A stretch of 5,741 nucleotides of DNA from Treponema sp. UBA4319 (lineage in GTDB: Bacteria > Spirochaetota > Spirochaetia > Treponematales > Treponemataceae), in the NCBI GenBank assembly GCA_002393865.1, contig DGUD01000006.1, forward strand, positions 1 through 5,741. Reading direction: 5' to 3'. Below, in pieces: positions 1-5,178 of the stretch. The notes under the pieces are model-generated. The model did not search any database, was not told where the DNA came from, and saw nothing but the letters and a program-made list of their open reading frames with translations. Made by a program: the position numbers and the translations under genes. Within the stretch, counting starts at the first letter, position 1; every line of letters starts with the position of its first letter.

Positions 1-221
1 TGAGATGTATTTTATCTGAATACGGACGCGGTATTGGAAAATTATGTAAACTGTTTTAAAATGATTTTCTTTTTTATGCTACCAAAGCCAAGGATTCAAC
101 ATAAAAAATGCGCGGAAGCGGAAAAACGCCCGGGCTGCCATTTGCAAAGCGAAGCGTGCAACCGGCAGTCCGGGTGTTTTCCACTGGGAGCGCATTTTTG
201 TTTTCATGCTGAATCCCTGGG
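1..221 (+). repeat. Left copy of a perfect 221-bp terminal inverted repeat
   Basis: Bases 1-221 are the exact reverse complement of 5521-5741. I compared them base by base and found no mismatch; the match stops at 222 (C here, G in the complement of 5520). The outer edge reads TGAGATGTATTTTATCTG and coincides with the window edge, so any target duplication is out of view. Bases 1-86 are AT-rich with short oligo-T and oligo-A runs. Bases 87-221 form a long imperfect palindrome that ends flush with the inner edge of the repeat. I see no credible gene in it: a TTG-initiated reading frame (34-279) crosses it but has no ribosome binding site. It may be a transposon-like end, a dispersed repeat or an assembly effect. 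Confidence 0.95.
122..180. terminator. Bidirectional terminator-like hairpin inside the left repeat
   Basis: An 18-nt arm (129-146) pairs with 157-174 around the loop AAGCGAAGCG, with two mismatches and one G-U wobble. A T-run follows on the plus strand (177-180), and the A-run at 122-126 gives a T-run on the minus strand, so both strands read as intrinsic terminators. Pairing continues outward in interrupted form: GGATTCAACAT near 92 matches the complement of ATGCTGAATCC near 205-215. The whole folding unit is about 135 nt. It would insulate the inside of the window from transcription outside and the reverse. Confidence 0.65.
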
Positions 222-239
222 CACCGGGCGGCAAGGGCG

Positions 240-268
240 TGGACTTTCAGGGAGCGCTCTGTTATACT
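240..268 (+). promoter_or_regulatory. Promoter for the metallophosphoesterase gene
   Basis: A -10 box TATACT (263-268) lies 17 bp after TGGACT (240-245), a 4 of 6 match to TTGACA. The predicted start site, 7 nt after the -10, falls on the A of the ATG at 276, so the mRNA would be leaderless. The same TATACT -10 occurs in three other promoters here, which supports the call. Confidence 0.5.
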
Positions 269-275
269 CTGCTTC

Positions 276-1184
276 ATGAAACGAATTCTCTTCCTTGCGC
301 TCACGGCGCTCCTCTTTGACTCCTGCACCACTATCAGCGTCCCGGAATACAGCGTGGGAGCAGCCGGCGGGGAAGCAGGGGGAAGCGGCAGGCAAATCCG
401 CATCGTGCAGATTTCCGACTTCCACAGCAACGATTTCGGGGAGCAGGAGCAGCTGCTGCTGGAGCAGATTGAGCTGGCAAAGCCGGATATCATCGTGCTG
501 ACCGGCGACATCTTTGACTTCAAGCAGAAAGGCGACAAGCCGACGGAGAATGTGCGGCTGCTGCTTGCCGGAATCAGGGGGCGCGCACCGTTTTTCTACG
601 TGTCCGGCAACCACGAGTATTTTTTCCGCCATGACGACGAGTACAGCAGCATGATAGCGGACTACGGCGGCACGGTACTGCGGGAGACCGCGGAGCTCGT
701 GGAGCTGCCGCAGGGCGCGCTCATACTGGCCGGAGTCTCCGACCCCTATGCCGACCTGAGCTACGAGGAGCGGGACAAGGGCACGGAGGACAGGGGCGCC
801 TACCTCGCGCGGCTCGCGCAGGCTGCCCGGAAAGCGCGGGCGCTCAGAGAGGCGCATCCCGGCGCCCCCATGGTGCTGCTCGCGCATCGCCCGGAATATA
901 TCGACGATTACCTGCTGTTCGGCTTCGACGTCATCCTGTCAGGACACGCCCACGGCGGCCAGTGGCGCCTTCCCGGCATAAACGGCCTGTACGCGCCGAA
1001 CCAAGGCCTGTTCCCGAAATATGCGGGCGGACGCTACGACTTCCCGCAGGACGGGCATAACACGGCCTTCATCATCAGCAGGGGGCTCTCCTACCAGCGC
1101 CCGGCCTTCCCCCGCATCATGAACAATCCTGAGCTGGTCGTCATAAACATCGGGATAGCCCCGGCGGCAAAGCCGGAAAGCTGA
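276..1184 (+). CDS. Calcineurin-like metallophosphoesterase, predicted lipoprotein (YkuE/YaeI-type)
   Basis: The 302-residue protein carries the full metallophosphoesterase motif set: DFH (48-50), GDIFD (77-81), GNHE (111-114), H204 and GHAHGGQ (223-229). The last form is typical of the YkuE/YaeI/LpxG-like branch, which binds two metal ions and hydrolyses phosphomonoesters or pyrophosphates such as lipid-linked UDP sugars. The substrate here cannot be told. Residues 1-16 are a short basic-hydrophobic signal peptide ending in LLFDSC, so Cys17 is a likely lipidation site. The lipobox is looser than the enterobacterial consensus, as in spirochaetes. The ATG is fixed by the signal peptide. It has no Shine-Dalgarno at normal spacing (GGGAG ends 21 nt upstream) and the promoter predicts a leaderless message. 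It stands alone, 119 bp before the next gene. Family is certain; biological role is unknown. Confidence 0.93.
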   Translation: MKRILFLALTALLFDSCTTISVPEYSVGAAGGEAGGSGRQIRIVQISDFHSNDFGEQEQLLLEQIELAKPDIIVLTGDIFDFKQKGDKPTENVRLLLAGIRGRAPFFYVSGNHEYFFRHDDEYSSMIADYGGTVLRETAELVELPQGALILAGVSDPYADLSYEERDKGTEDRGAYLARLAQAARKARALREAHPGAPMVLLAHRPEYIDDYLLFGFDVILSGHAHGGQWRLPGINGLYAPNQGLFPKYAGGRYDFPQDGHNTAFIISRGLSYQRPAFPRIMNNPELVVINIGIAPAAKPES

Positions 1185-1186
1185 AT

Positions 1187-1228
1187 TTTTCTGTTTTCGC
1201 GCAAATACATGGTGAAAAAAACAGAAAA
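1187..1228. repeat. AT-rich inverted repeat between the phosphoesterase and EAL genes
   Basis: TTTTCTGTTTT (1187-1197) and AAAACAGAAAA (1218-1228) are perfect 11-bp inverted arms 20 bp apart. The structure begins just after the phosphoesterase stop codon, and its right arm fills part of the spacer of the next promoter. It lacks the GC stem of a classical terminator. A regulator-binding site or weak transcript-end structure are both possible. Confidence 0.5.
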
Positions 1229-1240
1229 GAGGTGTATACT
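1212..1240 (+). promoter_or_regulatory. Promoter for the GGDEF-EAL gene
   Basis: TATACT (1235-1240) is preceded by GTGAAA (1212-1217), a 4 of 6 match to TTGACA, at a 17-bp spacing. The predicted start near 1247 places the first transcribed bases at the foot of the 1246-1278 hairpin. The right arm of the AT-rich inverted repeat (1218-1228) lies within the spacer. Confidence 0.5.
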
Positions 1241-1245
1241 AGAAA

Positions 1246-1297
1246 GGCGGTTCGGTAGCCCGGCGATTCAGAACCGCCCCAGGAGAGTTTCGGGAGG
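1246..1297 (+). promoter_or_regulatory. 5' leader hairpin and ribosome binding site of the GGDEF-EAL gene
   Basis: GGCGGTTC (1246-1253) pairs perfectly with GAACCGCC (1271-1278) around a 17-nt loop, placing an 8-bp stem at the predicted 5' end of the mRNA. GGAGG at 1293-1297 then sits 6 nt before the TTG at 1304, which decides this start. A stem at the extreme 5' end can protect an mRNA from decay, but that role is inferred. Confidence 0.55.
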
Positions 1298-1303
1298 TCT
1301 CTG

Positions 1304-2983
1304 TTGCGTACGGTCATACGGAAAAAATTGCTTTTGTTGCTCTGCATACTCATAAGCCTCGCCTGTTACGTACTTGTCACATATATAGGACGACACCCGG
1401 CGTTGAAACTTGTAATCCACGACACCACCATCCCGCTGAGCAGCATCCAGGGCTCCATTCTGGTCATAAACATCCTCAGCTGCATCCTCATGGTGTTCAT
1501 AGACCACAACTCCGGCAGCATCATCGGCACCAGCCTGATTGCATTCTCGTTCGTCTCGAACCTCGCCCAGATTCTCCGGACGCATTCACTCACCTCGCTT
1601 CCGGGGCTCTTCACCTCCGCAAGCTTCCTCGGCATCATCCTCATCATCTCTGCCTTTTACCGCAAGAGCGACCGGAACAGCCGCACGGACTTTATCACGG
1701 GGCTGCCCAACCGTCGCAGCTTTGTGGAGGAAGTTGAGCGCAGGATTCAGGACAAGCAGCCGTTCTGGATGTGCTGCCTGGAAATCGACTCCTTCAAGCA
1801 GATAAACGACATCTACGGCATCCTCGCGGGCGACTTCATCCTCCAGAAGATAGCGGAATGTTTTACCGCGATAAGCGGAAGCAAAAAGAATCTGTTCAAG
1901 ATGTCGGGGGCAACGTTCTCCTTTATCTTTGACGGGGAGGAGCTGCCGGCGGACATCATCAAACGGATTATGACGAACGAGCACGAGCAGATTGTGATCC
2001 CGGCACACACCACCGATGGCAGCTTTGAGAATTCCTGCCGCATCTCCTTTGCCGCCGGAATCGCCGGTTTCCCCAAAGACTCCCATGACTCCACCACGCT
2101 CCTCAAGCACGCGGACATCGCGCTGTCCTGCGCCAAACGCCTGCCGGCCGACAAATGCTGCGTCTACAGCGAGGAGATGGAGAACGATGAAATCAAGCAG
2201 AAAGAAATGGAGCTGCTCATCAACGAGAGCATAGAGCACAATTATTTCTACCTGATGTACCAGCCGCAGTTCACTATCCCGGACAAGAAGCTCCGGGGTT
2301 TTGAGACCCTGATACGCTGCCGCAAGAGCGATGGCTCCGTCATCAGCCCGACGGCCTTTATCCCCATGGCGGAAAAATCAAACCTCATCTTCAAAATCGA
2401 CGACTATGTGCTCCGCCGGGCAATGAACGAATTCAAAGATATCCTGCAGAACGCCGCGGCGGGGGTCACCATCTCCGTGAACATCTCCGCAAAGAACATC
2501 TCCAGCCCCGGATTCTCGCTGAAGGTAAAAGCCCTGCTGGAAGAGACCCGCTTCCCGGCGCAATGCCTGGAGATAGAGATTACCGAATATTCGCTCGCGG
2601 AATCGCTCGACACGACGATTGCCAACATCAACGAGCTGCGCAAGCTTGGCATCCAGATTGCGCTCGACGACTTCGGCACCGGCTACACATCGATTGCCCA
2701 GCTGCTCAAACTGCCCATCAACCTGCTGAAAATCGACAAGAGCCTGATAGACGACATAGAGCGGAACCACATGAACCGCGACCTTGTGGACTCAGTGATT
2801 TACATGGGGCACGTCATGAACTGCGAGGTCATCTCCGAAGGCGTGGAGACCGAAAAGCAGCTGTCCCTGCTCAACGAGCACAAGTGCGACTTTGTGCAGG
2901 GCTTTGTCTGGGGAAAACCGATGCCCTACGAGGAAGCCCTAAAACTTTACGCGGAATCAGACAAATCGCGGATTGGCGCATGA
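1304..2983 (+). CDS. Membrane GGDEF-EAL protein, probable c-di-GMP phosphodiesterase
   Basis: The 559-residue protein starts at TTG with a strong Shine-Dalgarno (GGAGG, 6-nt spacing). About four membrane helices fill residues 8-28, 48-67, 72-91 and 102-119. A GGDEF domain (about 125-285) follows: DFITGLPNRR (129-138) and D162 are kept, but the signature reads SGATF at 201-205, so cyclase activity is very unlikely; it may serve as a GTP-binding or structural domain. The C-terminal EAL domain (about 300-548) keeps the expected catalytic set: E334 (in ETL), N393, E425, D455/D456 (DDFGTGY), K476, E512 (EGVET) and Q532. It should linearise c-di-GMP to pGpG at the inner membrane. No recognisable sensory domain precedes the GGDEF domain beyond the short membrane segment. 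It is a single gene with its own promoter. The domain assignment is firm; hydrolytic activity is inferred from retained residues. Confidence 0.93.
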   Translation: MRTVIRKKLLLLLCILISLACYVLVTYIGRHPALKLVIHDTTIPLSSIQGSILVINILSCILMVFIDHNSGSIIGTSLIAFSFVSNLAQILRTHSLTSLPGLFTSASFLGIILIISAFYRKSDRNSRTDFITGLPNRRSFVEEVERRIQDKQPFWMCCLEIDSFKQINDIYGILAGDFILQKIAECFTAISGSKKNLFKMSGATFSFIFDGEELPADIIKRIMTNEHEQIVIPAHTTDGSFENSCRISFAAGIAGFPKDSHDSTTLLKHADIALSCAKRLPADKCCVYSEEMENDEIKQKEMELLINESIEHNYFYLMYQPQFTIPDKKLRGFETLIRCRKSDGSVISPTAFIPMAEKSNLIFKIDDYVLRRAMNEFKDILQNAAAGVTISVNISAKNISSPGFSLKVKALLEETRFPAQCLEIEITEYSLAESLDTTIANINELRKLGIQIALDDFGTGYTSIAQLLKLPINLLKIDKSLIDDIERNHMNRDLVDSVIYMGHVMNCEVISEGVETEKQLSLLNEHKCDFVQGFVWGKPMPYEEALKLYAESDKSRIGA

Positions 2984-2986
2984 CCG

Positions 2987-3031
2987 GCCGGGCACATCGG
3001 GCGACGGCACGCCCGCGGCATACGGCCCGGC
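2987..3031. repeat. Nested GC-rich inverted repeats in the convergent gap
   Basis: GCCGGGC (2987-2993) is complementary to GCCCGGC (3025-3031) and encloses a second pair, GGGCG (2999-3003) with CGCCC (3010-3014). The nested stems lie between the convergent EAL and tautomerase genes. No T-run follows directly on either strand, so the structure is at most a pausing or RNA 3'-end element. Confidence 0.4.
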
Positions 3032-3034
3032 GTG

Positions 3035-3056
3035 GCCGCCACAACCAGCGGCTTTT
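3035..3056 (+). terminator. Weak intrinsic terminator of the GGDEF-EAL gene
   Basis: GCCGC (3035-3039) pairs with GCGGC (3048-3052) around an 8-nt loop and is followed by TTTT (3053-3056). The T-run touches the stop codon of the convergent tautomerase gene. The stem is short, so termination may depend partly on the GC-rich structure just upstream. Confidence 0.45.
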
Positions 3057-3277
3057 CACATCGTATAGCCCGGCTGGATAACCGTGTCCGCGGACGCGAC
3101 GACCTTGTCGTAGACGCTCGCCTTCCATGCATCCTGCGGAATATCCGTAATGCTCACGGAAAAATGCTCCTCGGAACGGGACAGCTCACGTGCGGCGGTC
3201 TCAACAAGGGCTTTGGCAAGGCGCTGCTTTGTGGCGGCGTCCCTTCCCGGATACATCTGAATCGCAATATGCGGCAT
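3056..3277 (-). CDS. Small tautomerase of the 4-oxalocrotonate tautomerase family (PptA-like)
   Basis: The 73-residue protein begins MPHIAIQMYPGRD. Pro2, exposed after removal of Met, is the catalytic base of this family, which interconverts keto and enol forms of small carbonyl acids. The length, the start, the DAWKASVYDKVV segment (49-60) and the end QPGYTM resemble E. coli PptA, recalled from memory rather than searched. Such proteins work as oligomers in the cytosol; the physiological substrate is unknown. AGGGAGG on the minus strand (3285-3291) lies 7 nt before the ATG and fixes the start. The frame stays open upstream to about 3622, but that extension would bury the essential proline and has no family similarity. 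The gene is convergent with the EAL gene and divergent from the rubrerythrin gene. No clear promoter was found. Confidence 0.85.
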   Translation of the reverse strand: MPHIAIQMYPGRDAATKQRLAKALVETAARELSRSEEHFSVSITDIPQDAWKASVYDKVVASADTVIQPGYTM

Positions 3278-3301
3278 AGCACAACCTCCCTGCATAATGG
3301 C

Positions 3302-3336
3302 GCCAGTTCCAAAAGCAAGCGACTTTTCAGACTGGC
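3302..3336 (-). promoter_or_regulatory. Leader hairpin upstream of the tautomerase gene
   Basis: GCCAGT (3302-3307) pairs with ACTGGC (3331-3336), and inside it AAAAG (3311-3315) pairs with CTTTT (3323-3327), separated by a 3x3 internal loop. The structure ends 10 nt before the tautomerase ribosome binding site on the minus strand and has no following T-run. It could influence message stability or translation; this is inferred. Confidence 0.4.
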
Positions 3337-3510
3337 TCAGCGGCATAACGGGCGCCCCAAAACTGCGCATGAGTTCCGGGCAGCCCCTGCCGGCCAGTCC
3401 CAGTCTAGCACGCGGCTCCGCTTGTTGCAATACAGAGCAGCTCCCCCTGGAACTGCCGCACAAGACGTATTCCTCAGAAAAGCGGCGGAGCCGTTGCGGT
3501 GCCCGCCCGG

Positions 3511-3566
3511 CTTCCCGCCGGAATACGATGCCCTTCCCGCCGGAATACGATGCCCTTCCCGCCGGA
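3511..3566. repeat. 22-bp tandem repeat, about 2.5 copies
   Basis: The unit CTTCCCGCCGGAATACGATG plus CC occurs perfectly at 3511-3532 and 3533-3554, followed by 12 bases of a third copy at 3555-3566. The period is not a multiple of three, which argues against coding. Each unit contains TTCC-N4-GGAA, a short dyad. It lies about 50 bp upstream of the rubrerythrin promoter. It may be a small variable-number repeat or a cluster of protein sites. Confidence 0.9.
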
Positions 3567-3615
3567 AGCGCACGTTTGATTCCCACGCAGCAGCCCCAAT
3601 CGAGCGAACAGAGCC

Positions 3616-3644
3616 TTGACAAAGCGGAATTCCGGTGCTATACT
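3616..3644 (+). promoter_or_regulatory. Strong sigma-70-type promoter of the rubrerythrin gene
   Basis: A perfect TTGACA -35 (3616-3621), a 17-bp spacer and TATACT -10 (3639-3644) preceded by TGC (extended -10 element, 3636-3638) make this the best promoter in the window. The predicted start site near 3651 lies inside the PerR-box palindrome, so repression by blocking polymerase is expected. Confidence 0.9.
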
Positions 3645-3645
3645 A

Positions 3646-3668
3646 ATAATTGTAATGATTACAATTAT
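3646..3668. promoter_or_regulatory. PerR-box operator
   Basis: A perfect 23-bp palindrome (11-1-11, centre G3657) contains the 7-1-7 core TTGTAATGATTACAA at 3650-3664. This form and sequence closely match known PerR boxes of the TTATAATNATTATAA type. It begins one base after the -10 box and covers the start site. A further arm, AATCATTACA (3671-3680), is the reverse complement of TGTAATGATT (3651-3660), so a weaker second site may overlap. A small hairpin, CGTCAT/ATGACG (3681-3696), follows in the leader. The likely ligand is the PerR-like protein encoded at 4373-4813. Confidence 0.85.
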
Positions 3669-3721
3669 AAAATCATTACACGTCATACGAATGACGGATC
3701 AACTGTGTAAGGAAGCAAAGT

Positions 3722-4267
3722 ATGAAGAAATGGGTTTGCAAAGTCTGCGGCTACGTCCACACCGGCGACAATCCGCCGGCAGAATGCCCGCAGTGCCACG
3801 CAAAGAATCCCTTCTCGGAGCAGAAGGAGGCAGCATCAGGTTTCGCGTGCGAGCATACGGTCGGTTCCGCAAAGGGGCTGGACGCAGAAATCGTGCAGGG
3901 ACTCAGGGACAACTTTGCCGGGGAATGCAGCGAGGTAGGAATGTACCTCGCCATGTCCCGGCAGGCAGACCGGGAAGGCTACCCGGAGGTAGCGGAGGCA
4001 TTCAAACGTTATGCCTTTGAGGAAGCCGACCATGCATCCCGCTTTGCAGAGCTGCTAGGCGAAGTGCTCACGGATTCCACAAAGAAAAACGTGGAGATGC
4101 GTGCGGCAGCGGAGGCCGGAGCCTGCGAAGGCAAACTGAATTTGGCAAAGCGCGCCAAGGAGCTCGGCTACGATGCCGTCCATGACACCGTGCATGAGAT
4201 GGCAAAGGACGAGGCACGCCACGGCGCAGGATTCAAGGGGCTGCTTGCCCGCTATTTCAGCAAATAG
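3722..4267 (+). CDS. Reverse rubrerythrin (rubredoxin-like domain first, then diiron domain)
   Basis: The 181-residue protein begins with a rubredoxin-like iron site, C6xxC9 and C22xxC25, followed after a short linker by a ferritin-like four-helix domain (about 53-181). Diiron ligands are visible as E68 or E71, E101xxH104 and E164xxH167, with E136 a candidate bridging ligand. Classical rubrerythrin has the rubredoxin domain last; this reversed order is that of the clostridial reverse rubrerythrins, which act as terminal NADH-linked peroxidases reducing H2O2 (and oxygen) in the cytosol of anaerobes. AAGGA (3709-3713) lies 8 nt before the ATG. It is driven by the strong promoter overlapped by a PerR box, so induction by peroxide or oxygen is expected. 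A strong hairpin terminator follows, then perR. Family and order are clear; the electron donor is not visible here. Confidence 0.93.
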   Translation: MKKWVCKVCGYVHTGDNPPAECPQCHAKNPFSEQKEAASGFACEHTVGSAKGLDAEIVQGLRDNFAGECSEVGMYLAMSRQADREGYPEVAEAFKRYAFEEADHASRFAELLGEVLTDSTKKNVEMRAAAEAGACEGKLNLAKRAKELGYDAVHDTVHEMAKDEARHGAGFKGLLARYFSK

Positions 4268-4293
4268 CAGGCGGCGGCATACACACCACATAT

Positions 4294-4356
4294 CCGGCTG
4301 CACGGTTAATTCCCATAGACTGAATTAAATGACCTCCGTGCCGCCGGTTCTTTTTT
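4294..4356 (+). terminator. Long hairpin terminator or attenuator between rubrerythrin and perR
   Basis: CCGGCTGCACGG (4294-4305) pairs with CCGTGCCGCCGG (4336-4347) at 11 of 12 positions. An inner helix, TTAATTC (4306-4312) with GAATTAA (4322-4328), stacks on it, with a 7-nt bulge on the right. The T-run TTCTTTTTT (4348-4356) follows directly. This is a strong intrinsic terminator for the rubrerythrin message. It ends only 16 bp before the perR start, and no good perR promoter lies between, so it may act as an attenuator limiting read-through into perR. Confidence 0.85.
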
Positions 4357-4372
4357 CAGGGCATAGCACAGC

Positions 4373-4813
4373 ATGGAACAGGACAGCGGCTACCTGCACG
4401 AGCTGCAGGCAAAGGGCATCCGCCCCTCTCAGCAACGGCTCGCAATCTACGCATACGTAAAACAACATCGGACGCACCCCACAACAGACGCCGTGTACAC
4501 CGCGCTCAGCCCGGACTATCCCACGCTCTCAAGGACAACCGTCTACAACACCCTGCACCTTTTTTGCGAGCGGGGGCTCATCCAGAAAGTCTGCATCGAA
4601 GACGAAGAAATCCGCTACGACGCGGAGCTGCGCGAGCACATACACTTCAAGTGCTCGTGCTGCGGCGAGATTTTTGACATTTTCAGCGAAAAGATACCGG
4701 CGATGTTCAGGGACTGCAGGGAGCTGCTGCCGCCCGCATTCCGGGCAGCCCGGCAGGAAATGACCGTCTGGGGAACCTGCCCGCAGTGCCGCAGCAGAAC
4801 GGAGGCGGAATAA
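4373..4813 (+). CDS. Fur-family regulator, PerR type
   Basis: The 146-residue protein has the Fur-family winged helix: RPSQQRLAIYAYV (17-29) and the recognition helix TLSRTTVYNTLHLF (51-64). The metal-binding domain follows with HIHFKC (89-94). Structural zinc ligands are C94, C97, C136 and C139. The regulatory site matches PerR by position: H35, D83, H89, H91 and D102. The Asp at 102 (EIFDIF) is the residue that separates peroxide-sensing PerR from Fur, which has Glu there. With iron bound, such proteins repress; peroxide oxidises a ligand histidine and releases the operator. The palindrome at 3646-3668 is the expected target. The ATG is the first possible start, since TAG at 4364-4366 is in frame; the ribosome site (AGGG, 11 nt away) is weak. 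Transcription probably relies on read-through of the hairpin at 4294-4356. Confidence 0.9.
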   Translation: MEQDSGYLHELQAKGIRPSQQRLAIYAYVKQHRTHPTTDAVYTALSPDYPTLSRTTVYNTLHLFCERGLIQKVCIEDEEIRYDAELREHIHFKCSCCGEIFDIFSEKIPAMFRDCRELLPPAFRAARQEMTVWGTCPQCRSRTEAE

Positions 4814-4842
4814 AGCGCCCCGCCCTCCTGCATGCGCCCCGC

Positions 4843-5178
4843 TCAGCCAGGGAAATCGGGCAGCTCCGCCTCCTTCAGCACGGCAAGCACCCTGCGGAAT
4901 GCGGAATTCTCCTTTTTCAGCTCACGCGAGCCGCGCGTAATGTTGCAGAGAGACATATTGTACTTGCGGGCAATCTCCCGCTGCGTCGTGCCAGCGTCCA
5001 GCTCCTTGACCAAATGCCAGCGGTTCGCAAAGTCCTTCAGCTCAGCTTTGGTGAACAGGCAACCAAAAAAATCGTAGAGCAACGACGCATCCTCAATGCG
5101 GGCAAGCAGCATGCAGATTTCCTGGATAGCGTCCACATTGGCTTCATTTTCAAGAGAGACTGTATTTTTCTTCTGCAT
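4843..5178 (-). CDS. TrpR-family transcriptional repressor
   Basis: The 111-residue protein shows the Trp-repressor domain at about 33-100. The helix-turn-helix reads TTQREIARKYNMSLCNITRG (64-83), close to the E. coli segment ending ITRGS. Positions equal to E. coli Trp-contact residues T44, R54, R84 and G85 are T43, R53, R82 and G83, all retained, so corepressor binding of L-tryptophan is plausible; E. coli T81 and S88 become N79 and E86. ITRGS rather than ITRIS favours TrpR over the Firmicute YerC/YecD branch. Residues 1-32 are a longer polar arm. AGGAG (5182-5186 on the minus strand) is only 3 nt from the ATG, which is tight. The gene is convergent with perR (29-bp gap) and no trp biosynthesis gene is in view, so its targets are unknown. 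No trp-operator-like CTAG palindrome was seen upstream. Confidence 0.85.
   Translation of the reverse strand: MQKKNTVSLENEANVDAIQEICMLLARIEDASLLYDFFGCLFTKAELKDFANRWHLVKELDAGTTQREIARKYNMSLCNITRGSRELKKENSAFRRVLAVLKEAELPDFPG

Larger units (their letters stand above)
3278..3615. other. Non-coding stretch between the tautomerase and rubrerythrin genes
   Basis: This 338-bp region has open frames on both strands but none with a ribosome binding site or recognisable protein. It holds the tautomerase ribosome site (3285-3291), a leader hairpin (3302-3336), a small GC stem near 3379-3391 and the 22-bp tandem repeat (3511-3566). I found no promoter for the tautomerase gene with confidence and no RNA gene. 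Confidence 0.6.

Noticed and set aside
1..41. Borrelia-type hairpin telomere at the window ends
   Set aside because: I could not recognise telomere box motifs, and no telomere resolvase or plasmid maintenance gene is present.
34..279. 81-codon plus-strand frame through the left repeat, overlapping the phosphoesterase start as ATGA; mirrored at 5469-5708
   Set aside because: It has a TTG start without a ribosome site, crosses a terminator-like palindrome and a promoter, and its composition does not resemble a known protein.
1161..1190. Terminator from CCGGC/GCCGG at the end of the phosphoesterase gene
   Set aside because: The stem has only 5 bp, lies inside the coding sequence, and the T-run comes about 10 nt after the stem.
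1160..1280. c-di-GMP-I (GEMM) riboswitch before the EAL gene, suggested by GCAAAGCC near 1168 and GGTAGC near 1254
   Set aside because: The two pieces are too far apart, a promoter lies between them, and the remaining conserved core is missing.
3278..3622. N-terminal extension of the tautomerase to 188 residues
   Set aside because: The family needs Pro directly after the initiator Met, and a strong ribosome site 7 nt before the internal ATG decides the short form.
3297..3710. 137-codon plus-strand frame
   Set aside because: It runs through the tandem repeat, the rubrerythrin promoter and the PerR box, with no recognisable domain.
4815..4842. 9-bp direct repeat GCGCCCCGC (4815-4823 and 4834-4842) between perR and trpR
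   Set aside because: Short and of low complexity in GC-rich DNA; likely chance.
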